Shown one piece after another: positions 43,042 through 52,030 of a stretch of DNA of 64,000 nt. Each line of letters begins with the position of its first letter. Within the stretch, counting starts at the first letter, position 1. Under the pieces are notes generated by a model. That model ran no database searches and had not been told where the DNA came from. It saw nothing but the letters and a program-made list of their open reading frames with translations. The translations under genes were made by a program, and so were the position numbers. This stretch comes from Pseudophaeobacter sp. (GTDB taxonomy: Bacteria > Pseudomonadota > Alphaproteobacteria > Rhodobacterales > Rhodobacteraceae), in contig JALUXC010000016.1 in the NCBI GenBank assembly GCA_027019165.1, positions 62,001 through 126,000 on the forward strand. The letters run 5' to 3'.

Positions 43042-45973
43042 GCAGGCGCCCTCCTTCGGGATCAACAAAATGAGCAGAGGTGACTTCAACCTCGAAAGAC
43101 TGCCCCTCAAGCGGGTTGGCAGCTGTCAGGATCTCACCCATGCGGCGGTCGCCATTCTCGACAAACCCAAGGGCGATGTAGCCGCCAACGTGGGGCGAAT
43201 AACAGGCAGAGGTGACCCAGCCTTGATCCGTCTTGAGCGACTGAGTGGCTCCCTTGGTGAACAGATGCGCGCCCGCCGGGATCTGCACCTCTGGCGTGCA
43301 GGATTTCAGCCCAACCAGACGGCGGCGATCCTGCGCCAGCCCTTCGCGCCTAGACATGATTGCACCGATCGAATCCTTTTTGGCAGAGACCATCCGCCCC
43401 AGCCCCAGCATTTGCGCCGTGGTCTGTCCGTTCAGCTCAGCGCCCGCCGCATGGCCCTTTTCGGTGCGCAAGACACCCAGCGCCTCGGTGCCATAGGGGG
43501 TCACGCCCAGATCCGCGCCTGCTTCCATCAGCCGCGCCATCAAGGCCTGCCCATAGCGGGCGGGAACGGCGACTTCATAGGCCAGTTCCCCGGAAAAAGA
43601 GATCCGAAACAGCCGCGCGCGCAAGCCCTTGCAGATGGTCAGCTCGGCGCAAGCCATAAAGGGAAAAGCCTCGTTCGACAGATCAAACCCATCCACGATC
43701 CGCTGCAGCAGCGCCCGCGATTTGGGACCGGCAACTGCAATCTGCGCCCAGGCGTCGGTGGTGGAGATCAGTTGCACATCGAGATCCGGCCACAGGCACT
43801 GGCGCGCGAACTCCATATTCCGATAGACCGCGCCTGCATTGGCCGTGGTGCTGGTGACCACATAGTGATCCTCGGCGAGGCGCGCGCAGGTGCCATCGTC
43901 AAACAGATGGCCGTCTTCACGCAGCATCAGCCCATAGCGGACCATGCCCACCTTGAGCGTGCCCATCATATTGGCGTAGACGCGGTTCAGGAATTCCCCC
44001 GCATCGGTGCCCTGCACATCAATCTTGCCCAATGTGGTCACATCGCACAGGCCCACATCGCGGCGCACGGCCAGAACCTCCCGGTCAACCGATTGCCGCC
44101 AATGGGTTTCCCCGTCGCGGGAAAAATACTGCGCGCGCATCCAGGGGCCGACCTCGACAAATTCGGCGCCCTGCGCCTTGGCCCAGCCATGGGTCGGGGT
44201 CAGGCGTTTGGGGCGGAAGTGCTCCCCTGTATCGCCGCCGCCAAGCACCGACAGCGCAACGCCCGTATAGGGCGGGCGGAAAATGGTGGTGCCCGTCTCG
44301 GGGATGGTGGCGCCAGTAATCTCTGCCATCACCGCCAGAGCCGACACATTCGAGGTCTTGCCCTGATCCGTCGCCATCCCCAGCGTGGTCCAGCGTTTCA
44401 GATGCTCGACCGAGCGCATGTTTTCCTTATGGGCCAGCGCAATGTCCTTGACCGTCACATCGTTCTGAAAGTCAACCCAGGCGCGGCGCGTGCCCGGAAC
44501 ATGCCAGTATGGCGCTTGCGCCGCAGAGGCGTTCTGGGCCTCGGGCAGGGAGATCGGTTTCGCTGAAAAGTCAAGCTCTGCCAAGGCCGCGCATGCGGCG
44601 CGCATCCCATCCGCCAGCGCCTCGGCCGTGCCGCCTTTTCCTACGCAGGCCCCGGCGGGAACCATGCCCATGGGCGGGTTATGGGGCAGAAAGGCCAGCG
44701 CGCTCTCGTCCCAAACAGGCCGCCCACGGTGATGCGATGCCAGGTGCACATTCGGGTTCCAGCCACCCGCCACGGCCAGAGCGCCCACAATGTGCCATGT
44801 CTCCCGGCCATCCTGCGCCACACGGATCGCCCGCAGCCCCTTGCGCCCTCGGCTGCCGGTGACCGTTGCCCCGCTCAGCAGATCATAGTCGCCAAAACGC
44901 GGCGCATCCGTGCGGGTGTCGATCACATGCGAGACCCGCACCCCCTTGGCTATCAGATCCAGCGCAGTTCGGTGGCCGTCGTCTCCATTGGTGAAGATCG
45001 CGACCTTGTCGCCAGCCGGAACCGGGGACACCGCCCAGCGGTTGGCATAGGCCCGCATGGCACCGGCCAGCATGATGCCGGGACGGTCGTTGTCTGCAAA
45101 GGGAATGTGCCGCTCGGTCGCGCCCGCCGCCAGCACCGTGCGCCTGGCCGTGATCCGCCACAGGGTCTGCCGTACACACGCTCCCGGTGTGGGCAGATGA
45201 TCGGCGACGCGCTCTACGGCGCCATAGATGCCATGGTCGTAGGCCCCGAACACGGTGGTGCGTGACATCAGGCGGACGTTCGGCATCTGGTCCAGCTCAG
45301 CGCAGACCGCAGCAACCCAGTCAACCGCAGGCGCGCCATTCAGAGTGTCACTTTCTGCCAGCAACCGCCCGCCAAAACGCGAGTCCTCATCGGCGAGGAT
45401 CACCCGCGCCCCGGCGCGCCCTGCGGTCAGCGCAGCGGCCAGACCTGCGGCCCCGCCGCCGATCACCAGAAGGTCACAATGCAGGAAGCCTTTGTCATAG
45501 GCGTCGGGGTCAGGCTCCATCGACAAGGCACCCAGCCCCGCCGCGCGCCGGATCGCGGGCTCATAGAGCTTTTCCCAAAAAGCGCGCGGCCACATGAAGG
45601 TCTTGTAGTAAAAGCCCGCCGCAAGAAACGGCGACAGAAGATCATTGACCGCCAAGAGGTCATGTTCAAGGGAGCCAATATGGTTTTGCGAGCGCGCCAC
45701 CAGTCCGTCGAACAGCTCTGTCATCGTGGCCCGCGTGTTGGGTTCGGCCCGCGCGCCCTCCCGCAGGGTCACCAGCGCGTTCGGCTCTTCTGAGCCGGCG
45801 GTGAAGATCCCGCGCGGGCGATGGTACTTGAAACTGCGCCCAACCAGCCGCACCCCGTTTGCAATCAGCGCCGAGGCCAGCGTATCGCCCGCATAGCCTT
45901 GGTAGCTGCGCCCGTTGAAGTGAAAGTTCAGCGGCGTATCGCGATCAATCAGACCACCAGACAGACGGCTCAT
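43034..45973 (-). CDS. mgdC: N-methylglutamate dehydrogenase subunit C (SoxA-like alpha subunit)
   Basis: A 979-residue flavoprotein. Domains in order: an N-terminal ferredoxin-like fold ('FHFNGRSYQGYAGDTLASALIANG', about 15-100), a dinucleotide-binding domain ('DLLVIGGGAAGLAAALTAGRAGA', about 167-190, and 'RTVLAAGATERHIPF'), and a C-terminal aminomethyltransferase/GCV_T domain (about 590-970) that binds tetrahydrofolate. It would pass the methyl-derived formaldehyde to THF, giving methylene-THF. Overlaps mgdB by 4 bases and mgdD by 8. Confidence 0.9.
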   Translation of the reverse strand: MSRLSGGLIDRDTPLNFHFNGRSYQGYAGDTLASALIANGVRLVGRSFKYHRPRGIFTAGSEEPNALVTLREGARAEPNTRATMTELFDGLVARSQNHIGSLEHDLLAVNDLLSPFLAAGFYYKTFMWPRAFWEKLYEPAIRRAAGLGALSMEPDPDAYDKGFLHCDLLVIGGGAAGLAAALTAGRAGARVILADEDSRFGGRLLAESDTLNGAPAVDWVAAVCAELDQMPNVRLMSRTTVFGAYDHGIYGAVERVADHLPTPGACVRQTLWRITARRTVLAAGATERHIPFADNDRPGIMLAGAMRAYANRWAVSPVPAGDKVAIFTNGDDGHRTALDLIAKGVRVSHVIDTRTDAPRFGDYDLLSGATVTGSRGRKGLRAIRVAQDGRETWHIVGALAVAGGWNPNVHLASHHRGRPVWDESALAFLPHNPPMGMVPAGACVGKGGTAEALADGMRAACAALAELDFSAKPISLPEAQNASAAQAPYWHVPGTRRAWVDFQNDVTVKDIALAHKENMRSVEHLKRWTTLGMATDQGKTSNVSALAVMAEITGATIPETGTTIFRPPYTGVALSVLGGGDTGEHFRPKRLTPTHGWAKAQGAEFVEVGPWMRAQYFSRDGETHWRQSVDREVLAVRRDVGLCDVTTLGKIDVQGTDAGEFLNRVYANMMGTLKVGMVRYGLMLREDGHLFDDGTCARLAEDHYVVTSTTANAGAVYRNMEFARQCLWPDLDVQLISTTDAWAQIAVAGPKSRALLQRIVDGFDLSNEAFPFMACAELTICKGLRARLFRISFSGELAYEVAVPARYGQALMARLMEAGADLGVTPYGTEALGVLRTEKGHAAGAELNGQTTAQMLGLGRMVSAKKDSIGAIMSRREGLAQDRRRLVGLKSCTPEVQIPAGAHLFTKGATQSLKTDQGWVTSACYSPHVGGYIALGFVENGDRRMGEILTAANPLEGQSFEVEVTSAHFVDPEGGRLRD

Positions 45974-46242
45974 GAGGAGCTCCTCGCATAGTCACTTGCC
46001 AGCTCTGCGCCAAGGATCTCATGGGTCACGGTATCGCGTGTCACCACCAGCCAGGAGCGGTCGCCCTGTTCGTGAAACCACAATTCGCGGTGCACTCCGG
46101 CCGGGTTGTCGCGCAGGAACACATAGTCGCAGAACGCAGCTTCACCGGCTTCGGGCGCGGGGCGGCTCATCAGACTGGCGTCACCCAGATAGGTGAACTC
46201 CTGCGCATCGCGCAGACCAAGCAGAGGATGGGGGATCAGCAT
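45970..46242 (-). CDS. mgdB: N-methylglutamate dehydrogenase subunit B (SoxD-like), zinc ligands missing
   Basis: A 90-residue SoxD-family subunit recognisable from 'RDAQEFTYLGDASLMSRP', 'CDYVFLRDNPAGVHRELWFHEQGDRSWLVVTRDTVTHEI'. In sarcosine oxidase the N-terminal CPxCG and a later His/Cys pair bind zinc. Here the N-terminus reads 'IPHPLLG' and the later Cys position is Asp ('EQGDRSW'), so the zinc site appears lost. It overlaps mgdC by 4 bases and follows mgdA by 9. Confidence 0.85.
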   Translation of the reverse strand: MLIPHPLLGLRDAQEFTYLGDASLMSRPAPEAGEAAFCDYVFLRDNPAGVHRELWFHEQGDRSWLVVTRDTVTHEILGAELASDYARSSS

Positions 46243-46251
46243 GGCAGGCCC

Positions 46252-47502
46252 TCAGTGCAAATTCGGCTGGGCACCAACGCCCTTTTCATCGATGACATAG
46301 CCCCGCGCGAACCTGTCCAGCCGAAAGGCGGTGGCGGTCTCATGCGGCGTATCGGTCGCAAGGAGATGGGCAAAGGCATAGCCGGAAGCGGGGGTTGCCT
46401 TGAAACCGCCATAGCACCAGCCGCCATTCAGGTAGAGCCCGTCGATATGGGTGCGGTCGATGATAGGCGAGCCATCCATCGACATGTCCATCACCCCGCC
46501 CCAAGCCCGCAAGAGCCGCGCGCGGCCAATCATCGGCATCAGGGCCATACCGCCTTCGAGTACATCTTCGACCACAGGCAGGTTGCCGCGCTGAGCATAG
46601 GAGTTGTAGCCGTCGATGTCGCCGCCAAAGACCAGCCCGCCCTTGTCGGACTGGCTCACATAGAAATGCCCCGCGCCAAAGGTGATGACGCCTGGAATGG
46701 TGGGTTTCAGTCCCTCGGAAACAAAGGCTTGCAGCACATGGCTTTCGATCGGCAGGCGCATCCCGGCGATCTCCATGACCCGACTGGAGGAGCCAGCCAC
46801 CGCGACGCCGACCTTGCCCGCACCGATCACACCGCGTGTGGTCTCGACGCCGGTGACCTGGCCCCCTTCGATGCGAAAGCCGGTGACCTCGCAGTTCTGG
46901 ATCAGATCGACGCCGCGCTGATCCGCTGCCCGCGCATAGCCCCAGGCGACGCCATCGTGACGCGCGGTGCCTGCACGGCTTTGTATCAAACCGCCCTTGA
47001 TGGGAAAGCGGGCATTGTCAAAGTTGAGGAAGGGCAGTTTCTCCCGCAGCGCCTCTTGCGAGAGCATCTCGCCACCTGCACCACTCAGATGCATCGCGTT
47101 GCCCCGCCGCCGATAGGCATCGCGCTGCCCGTCTGTGTGAAACAGATTTATGATCGAGCGCTGGCTGACCATCGAGTTGAAATTGAGATCCTGCTCCTGG
47201 CTCTCCCAAAGCTTCATCGAGAACTCATAAAACGGCTGATTGCCCGGCAGCAGGTAGTTCGAACGAATGATCGTCGTGTTGCGCCCGATATTGCCAGAGC
47301 CGAGCCAGCCCTTTTCCAGAACCGCAACATTGGTGATCCCAAAGTTGGACGCCAGGTAATAGGCCGTTGCCAGACCGTGCCCTCCACCGCCGATGATCAC
47401 CACGTCATAGGCGGGCTTGGGTTCTGGGTTGCGCCACAGCGGCGCCCAGCCCCTATGGCCGGTCAGCGCCTGCTGCATGACCTTGAAACCGGAGAATTTC
47501 AT
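46252..47502 (-). CDS. mgdA: N-methylglutamate dehydrogenase subunit A (SoxB-like beta subunit)
   Basis: A 416-residue FAD amine oxidoreductase: 'YDVVIIGGGGHGLATAYYLASNFG' is the FAD-binding fold, followed by 'GSGNIGRNTTIIRSNYL' where SoxB-type enzymes attach or contact flavin, and 'NGGWCYGGFKATPASGYAFAHL' near the end. It would oxidise the N-methyl group of N-methylglutamate. ATG 47502 is 35 bases after gmaS. Confidence 0.9.
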   Translation of the reverse strand: MKFSGFKVMQQALTGHRGWAPLWRNPEPKPAYDVVIIGGGGHGLATAYYLASNFGITNVAVLEKGWLGSGNIGRNTTIIRSNYLLPGNQPFYEFSMKLWESQEQDLNFNSMVSQRSIINLFHTDGQRDAYRRRGNAMHLSGAGGEMLSQEALREKLPFLNFDNARFPIKGGLIQSRAGTARHDGVAWGYARAADQRGVDLIQNCEVTGFRIEGGQVTGVETTRGVIGAGKVGVAVAGSSSRVMEIAGMRLPIESHVLQAFVSEGLKPTIPGVITFGAGHFYVSQSDKGGLVFGGDIDGYNSYAQRGNLPVVEDVLEGGMALMPMIGRARLLRAWGGVMDMSMDGSPIIDRTHIDGLYLNGGWCYGGFKATPASGYAFAHLLATDTPHETATAFRLDRFARGYVIDEKGVGAQPNLH

Positions 47503-47537
47503 CGCGTTTTCCCCTGCCTTGCGATGCCAGATCGCAC

Positions 47538-48854
47538 CTAGATGTCGAGCGTGTTTTCCTTCTCCCAGCGGGAGAAATGCGAGACAAAGCTGTCCCACTC
47601 CTGATGTTTCATCTTGACGTAGGAGGTCGCAAAACCTGTTCCCATCATCTTTTTCAGAGCCTCATCCGCATCAAAGCTGCGGATCGCGTCCAGCATGTTC
47701 AAAGGCAGTTTTGGCGCGTCCTTGACCGTATGGCCCTCGGCATACATGTCGATGTCATAGCGCTTGCCCGGATCAGCCTTGGAGCGAATGCCCGACAGAC
47801 CCGCCGCAATGATCACCGCCTGCAGTAGATAAGGGTTCACGGCACCGTCCGGCAGGCGCAACTCAAAACGACCGGGGCCGGGCACGCGGACCATATGGGT
47901 GCGGTTGTTGCCGGTCCAGGTGACGGTGTTAGGCGCCCAGGTGGCCCCGGACATCGTGCGCGGCGCGTTGATGCGTTTGTAGCTGTTGACCGTCGGGTTG
48001 GTGATCGCCGCCAGCGCCTCGGCATGTGCCATGATCCCACCCAGGAAATAGCCACCCTGCTGCGACAGGCCGACCTCGCCGATCTGACCGCCCGCATCTC
48101 CGGCAAATGCGTTGATCTTGCCGTCCAGATCCCAGACCGAAATATGCGCGTGACAGCCGTTTCCGGTCAGGCCCTCGACGGGTTTCGGCATGAAAGTCGC
48201 CCGCAATCCGTGCTTTTCCGCGACCGATTTCACCATGAATTTGAAGAAGGAGTGCCGGTCCGCCGTCACCAGCGCGTCGTCAAACTCCCAGTTCATCTCG
48301 AACTGACCATTGGCGTCTTCGTGGTCGTTCTGGTAGGGGCCCCAGCCGAGTTCGAGCATGTAATCGCAAATCTCGGCGATCACATCATAGCGGCGCATCA
48401 CCGCCTGCTGATCGTAGCAAGGTTTCTCCGCTGTATCATAGGGGTCCGAGATCTTGTCGCCCTCGGGAGACAGCAGAAAGAACTCCGCCTCGATCCCGGT
48501 CTTGACCCGCAGCCCGGCCTCGCTGGCCTCATGGACGAGCTTTTTCAGAACGTTGCGCGGGGCTTGTTCGACCGGCGTGCCCTCCATCACGCAATCGGCA
48601 GGCACCCAGGCGACCTCTGGCTTCCACGGCAGCTGGATCACAGCGTCGGCATCTGGGACAGCCAGCATATCGGGATGGGCCGGTGTCATGTCAAACCAAG
48701 TGGCAAAGCCCGCAAAGCCTGCGCCTTCTTCCTCCATATCCGCGATGGCAGCGGCGGGAACCAGCTTGGCGCGCTGGCCGCCAAACAGATCGGTGTAGGA
48801 GACCATGAAGTATTTGACGCCTTTGTCTGCGGCGAATTTGGCGAGTTTGCTCAT
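47538..48854 (-). CDS. gmaS: Gamma-glutamylmethylamide synthetase GmaS (glutamine synthetase-like)
   Basis: A 438-residue glutamine synthetase-family ligase that joins methylamine to glutamate using ATP. The beta-Grasp start 'GVKYFMVSYTDLFGGQRAKLVP', 'IEAEFFLL' (metal ligands), 'ENDAN'-like 'NDHEDANGQFEMNW', 'TGNGCHAHISVWD' (metal His) and 'GNNRTHMVRVPGPGRFELRLPDGAVNPYL' are present. Location between mgsC and mgdA makes GmaS much more likely than an ordinary glutamine synthetase. ATG 48854 chosen. A stable hairpin lies just upstream. Confidence 0.9.
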   Translation of the reverse strand: MSKLAKFAADKGVKYFMVSYTDLFGGQRAKLVPAAAIADMEEEGAGFAGFATWFDMTPAHPDMLAVPDADAVIQLPWKPEVAWVPADCVMEGTPVEQAPRNVLKKLVHEASEAGLRVKTGIEAEFFLLSPEGDKISDPYDTAEKPCYDQQAVMRRYDVIAEICDYMLELGWGPYQNDHEDANGQFEMNWEFDDALVTADRHSFFKFMVKSVAEKHGLRATFMPKPVEGLTGNGCHAHISVWDLDGKINAFAGDAGGQIGEVGLSQQGGYFLGGIMAHAEALAAITNPTVNSYKRINAPRTMSGATWAPNTVTWTGNNRTHMVRVPGPGRFELRLPDGAVNPYLLQAVIIAAGLSGIRSKADPGKRYDIDMYAEGHTVKDAPKLPLNMLDAIRSFDADEALKKMMGTGFATSYVKMKHQEWDSFVSHFSRWEKENTLDI

Positions 48855-48888
48855 CGTTTTCTTCCCTGTTGCGTATCCAGATGGAGAG

Positions 48889-48909
48889 AGAGGGGCCACC
48901 GGCCCCTCT
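48889..48909 (-). promoter_or_regulatory. Stable intercistronic hairpin between mgsC and gmaS
   Basis: AGAGGGGCC and GGCCCCTCT form a perfect 9-bp stem with a 3-base loop, 12 bases after the mgsC stop and 34 bases before the gmaS start. Read on the minus strand it is followed by CTCTCCATC, not a U-tract, so it is better explained as an mRNA-stability or processing element than as a full terminator. Confidence 0.55.
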
Positions 48910-48920
48910 GTCGATCCGGC

Positions 48921-50246
48921 CTAGAAGCCGGGTTTGCCCGGGTACCAGTTGGTTCCCGCCAGCGGCACCTGGGCCATTGCGGCGGCCTCCATGGTGAGCG
49001 CGCAAAGATCCTCTGGTTCGAGGTTGTGGATGTGGTTGTGACCACAGGCCCGCGCCAAGGTCTGACATTCGAGCGTCAGCACGTTCAGATAGTTGCGCAG
49101 ACGCCGACCTGCGGCCTCTGGGTCAAGGCGGGCCATCAGTTCGGGGTCCTGCGTGGTGATCCCAGCCGGATCGCGCCCCTCGTGCCAGTCGTCATAAGCC
49201 CCTGTGGTGGTACCAAGCTTTTGATACTCCGATTCCCATTTCGGATCATTGTCCCCGATCGCAACCAGCGCTGCCGTGCCGATTGCCACCGCATCGGCGC
49301 CAAGCGCCAGCGCCTTGGCCACATCGGCGCCGGTGCGGATGCCGCCAGAGACGATGAGCTGCACCTCGCGGTGAAGCCCCAGATCCTGCAGCGCCTGAAC
49401 GGCGGGACGGATACAGGCCAGCGTTGGCTGACCTACATGTTCGATGAAGACATCCTGCGTGGCCGCCGTGCCGCCCTGCATCCCGTCAAGCACAACGACA
49501 TCCGCGCCCGCTTTGACCGCAAGGGCCGTGTCGTAATAGGGCCGCGCACCGCCAATCTTGACGTAGATCGGCTTTTCCCAATTGGTGATCTCGCGCAGCT
49601 CAAGGATCTTGATCTCCAGGTCATCCGGCCCGGTCCAGTCCGGGTGCCGACAGGCCGAGCGCTGGTCGATCCCCTCTGGCAGATCGCGCATTCCTGCGAC
49701 CCGTTCGGTGATCTTCTGGCCAAGCAGCATGCCGCCGCCACCGGGCTTGGCGCCCTGACCGACCACAACCTCAATCGCATCGGCGCGGCGCAGATCGTCC
49801 GGGTTCATGCCATAGCGGCTGGGCAGATACTGATAGACCAGCTTTTCGGAATGGCCGCGCTCTTCTTCGGTCATGCCGCCATCACCGGTGGTGGTCGAGG
49901 TGCCCGCCATGGTTGCCCCGCGCCCCAGCGCCTCTTTGGCGTTGCCGGAGAGCGCGCCAAAGGACATGCCAGCGATGGTGACCGGGATCTTCAGCTCGAT
50001 CGGTTTCTTGGCAAAACGGGTACCAAGCGTCACCGAGGTCTCGCATTTCTCACGGTACCCTTCGAGCGGATAGCGGCTGACAGAGGCTCCCAGGAACAAC
50101 AGGTCATCGAAATGCGGCACCCGGCGTTTGGCGCCGCCGCCGCGAATGTCGTAGATCCCCGTTGCCGCCGCCCTGCGGATTTCTGAGTTGATCTCGTTCG
50201 AGAAGGTCCAGCTTTGGCGCGGTTCGGTCTGTGGTGTCTTGTCCAT
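48921..50246 (-). CDS. mgsC: N-methylglutamate synthase subunit C (glutamate synthase FMN domain-like, GlxD)
   Basis: A 441-residue FMN-binding TIM-barrel protein homologous to the central/synthase domain of GltB: 'ITIAGMSFGALSGNAKEALGRGA'-like segment, 'GQGAKPGGGGMLLGQKIT', 'VYVKIGG'-type 'PIYVKIGGARPYY', 'VVLDGMQGGTAA', and 'LIVSGGIRTGADVAKALALGADAVAIGTAA' (phosphate binding). It would perform the synthase half-reaction that forms N-methylglutamate from gamma-glutamylmethylamide. It begins 10 bases after mgsB. Confidence 0.9.
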   Translation of the reverse strand: MDKTPQTEPRQSWTFSNEINSEIRRAAATGIYDIRGGGAKRRVPHFDDLLFLGASVSRYPLEGYREKCETSVTLGTRFAKKPIELKIPVTIAGMSFGALSGNAKEALGRGATMAGTSTTTGDGGMTEEERGHSEKLVYQYLPSRYGMNPDDLRRADAIEVVVGQGAKPGGGGMLLGQKITERVAGMRDLPEGIDQRSACRHPDWTGPDDLEIKILELREITNWEKPIYVKIGGARPYYDTALAVKAGADVVVLDGMQGGTAATQDVFIEHVGQPTLACIRPAVQALQDLGLHREVQLIVSGGIRTGADVAKALALGADAVAIGTAALVAIGDNDPKWESEYQKLGTTTGAYDDWHEGRDPAGITTQDPELMARLDPEAAGRRLRNYLNVLTLECQTLARACGHNHIHNLEPEDLCALTMEAAAMAQVPLAGTNWYPGKPGF

Positions 50247-50256
50247 GTCGCGCTCC

Positions 50257-50943
50257 TCAGTAGGCGTCAGCGTTGTCGATGTTGAAGTGGTAAAGCTGGC
50301 GCGCCGAGCCATATCGCTTGAACTCGTCCGGCCTGGCATCCGCGCCGGCCTTTTCGAGCAGATCTTTCAACAGTTCAAAATGCTCGGGGCGCATCTCTTT
50401 CTCGACGCAGTCCGCGCCAAGGGATTTCACGTTGCCGCGCACAAAAAGACGCGCCTCGTAAAGACTGTCGCCCAGCGCGTCGCCTGCGTCCCCCAGCACA
50501 ACCAGGTTGCCCTTTTGCGCCATGAAGGCCGACATATGGCCGATACTGCCGTGTACGACGATGTCGATCCCCTTCATGGAGATCCCGCAGCGCGAGGAGG
50601 CATTGCCCTTGATATTCAAAAGCCCGCCATGCCCGGTGGCGCCCGCGTATTGGCTGGCGTCCCCTTCAATGGTGACAATACCGGACATCATGTTCTCTGC
50701 CACACCGGGCCCGGCAGAGCCTTCGACGGTGATCGCGGCTTTCTTGTTCATGCCTGCGCAGTAATAACCGGTAGAACCTTTGATGGTCACTGTCAGCGGC
50801 CCATCCAGGCCGCAGGCCATGGCATGGCTGCCGCGCGGGTTGGTGATCACATAGGCCTCATTGGCTTGCGATTTGGCGGCGGCCTGCAGGGTGGTGTTGA
50901 CCTCGCGCAGCTCGGTTGTGGTCATATCGAGCGTGGTTGTCAT
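50257..50943 (-). CDS. mgsB: N-methylglutamate synthase subunit B (GltB C-terminal GXGXG domain-like, GlxC)
   Basis: A 228-residue protein matching the right-handed beta-helix (GXGXG) domain at the C-terminus of glutamate synthase. Regular Gly-rich turns repeat about every 20 residues: 'GSTGYYCAGMN', 'GSAGPGVAENMMSGIV', 'GDASQYAGATGHGGLL', 'GNASSRCGISMKG', 'GSIGHMSAFMAQKG', 'GDAGDALGDSL'. It is structural, linking the amidotransferase and FMN subunits, which are separate genes here. Three bases separate it from mgsA. Confidence 0.88.
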   Translation of the reverse strand: MTTTLDMTTTELREVNTTLQAAAKSQANEAYVITNPRGSHAMACGLDGPLTVTIKGSTGYYCAGMNKKAAITVEGSAGPGVAENMMSGIVTIEGDASQYAGATGHGGLLNIKGNASSRCGISMKGIDIVVHGSIGHMSAFMAQKGNLVVLGDAGDALGDSLYEARLFVRGNVKSLGADCVEKEMRPEHFELLKDLLEKAGADARPDEFKRYGSARQLYHFNIDNADAY

Positions 50944-50946
50944 GGC

Positions 50947-51837
50947 TCAGCGCTCCCAGAAGTAAACAGTTGCGGGTTCGGGCTCCCAGACCTTGGCGGC
51001 CTCGATATTGGGGAGATCCACAAGGGCGCGGTATTCGCTGGCAAAGGCGACATAGTCATCGGTTTCGGCCATCACGGCAGGTTTGCAGGCGATGGGGTCG
51101 CGCACGACGCCAAAGCCGTTCTTGGTGCCGGTCACAAAGGTGAAGAACCCGTCGAGATCCTTGATCGTACCCTCAAGCGCCTCACCCAGGGTGGCGCCTT
51201 CGGCAATCCGGGAAGAGATATAGGCCGCGCCGACCTCAGTATCGTTTTCCGACTGGGTCATCACGCCCTTGCGCGCCAGTTTCCGGCGCATCTGGTTGTG
51301 GTTCGAGAGCGAGCCATTGTGCACAAGGCATTGATCGGGCGCGGTCGAGAAGGGGTGCGCGCCCATGGTGGTGACGGCGGATTCCGTGGCCATGCGGGTG
51401 TGGCCAATACCGTGGCTGCCGCCCATGTTGCGCAGGTCAAATCGGGCTGCGACATCCTGCGGCAGGCCGACCTCCTTGAAGATCTCCATTGAGGCGCCGA
51501 CACCCATGATCCGAAGCCCCTTGTCGATCAAGGCGTCAATCACGGCTGTTTCGGCTTCGCCTGGCAGTGTCAGCACTGCGTGAGTGTCGAGAACCTTGAC
51601 CTCAACCGGCGCGCCTGCGGCCTGTGCCACCTCCGCCTCAAGACCGGCAAAGGCCTCGTCCGGAGTATCCGATTGAATGGTGATCTTGACGCGGCCGTCG
51701 TCTTCATCCCCATAGATTGCAATCCCGGCGCTGTCGGGGCCACGATCGGTCATGGTGATCAGCATATCGGTCAGCATGTCGCCCAGCTTTGGGCGCATCT
51801 CATCGTTTTTTAGAAATAGGCCAACGATGCCACACAT
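50947..51837 (-). CDS. mgsA: N-methylglutamate synthase subunit A (class II glutamine amidotransferase-like, GlxB)
   Basis: A 296-residue Ntn-type amidotransferase. The nucleophile is Cys 2 in 'MCGIVGLFLK', exposed after Met removal; 'MLITMTDRGPDSAGIAIYG', 'GIGHTRMATES' and 'LVHNGSLSNHNQMRRKL' form the glutaminase pocket. It would release methylamine from gamma-glutamylmethylamide. The ATG at 51837 has AGGAGG six bases upstream. First gene of the mgs-gmaS-mgd operon. Confidence 0.92.
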   Translation of the reverse strand: MCGIVGLFLKNDEMRPKLGDMLTDMLITMTDRGPDSAGIAIYGDEDDGRVKITIQSDTPDEAFAGLEAEVAQAAGAPVEVKVLDTHAVLTLPGEAETAVIDALIDKGLRIMGVGASMEIFKEVGLPQDVAARFDLRNMGGSHGIGHTRMATESAVTTMGAHPFSTAPDQCLVHNGSLSNHNQMRRKLARKGVMTQSENDTEVGAAYISSRIAEGATLGEALEGTIKDLDGFFTFVTGTKNGFGVVRDPIACKPAVMAETDDYVAFASEYRALVDLPNIEAAKVWEPEPATVYFWER

Positions 51838-51889
51838 AGGGTCCTCCTGAATCGGATCTAAGAGGCGGGATCCGCCTTTGGCATCATTA

Positions 51890-51928
51890 CTATAGGGAAA
51901 AAATATTTCCTCACAGGAAAATATTTCG
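51890..51928 (-). promoter_or_regulatory. Candidate promoter and tandem operator of the mgs-gmaS-mgd operon
   Basis: Two AT-rich near-palindromes of the form GGAAA-N(3-5)-TTTCC occur at 51896-51910 and 51916-51928, centres about 20 bases apart, i.e. on one helix face. On the minus strand a TATAGT (51890-51895) directly follows the first and could be the -10 box, putting that site in the spacer. The leader also holds a GGCGG/CCGCC hairpin (51864-51876). Control by the adjacent XRE-cupin regulator is inferred. Confidence 0.45.
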
Positions 51929-52030
51929 GAGGTTCTTGGTTTGGCCAGTGCTTGCTCATTCTTTGGGGCGGATCGACTGAAAATCAGGCGCCCCTTTCGC
52001 TTTGGCCAAAAAAACGTGCAATCGGCGCAC

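Noticed and set aside
42923-44566. 547-codon open frame on the plus strand
   Set aside because: Antisense to mgdC; no domain visible.
46021-47541. 506-codon open frame on the plus strand
   Set aside because: Antisense to mgdA and mgdB; no family resemblance.
47895-50186. 763-codon open frame on the plus strand
   Set aside because: Antisense to gmaS and mgsC, whose motifs are unmistakable; no ribosome site or domain.
50188-51492. 434-codon open frame on the plus strand
   Set aside because: Antisense to mgsA and mgsB; composition typical of a shadow frame.
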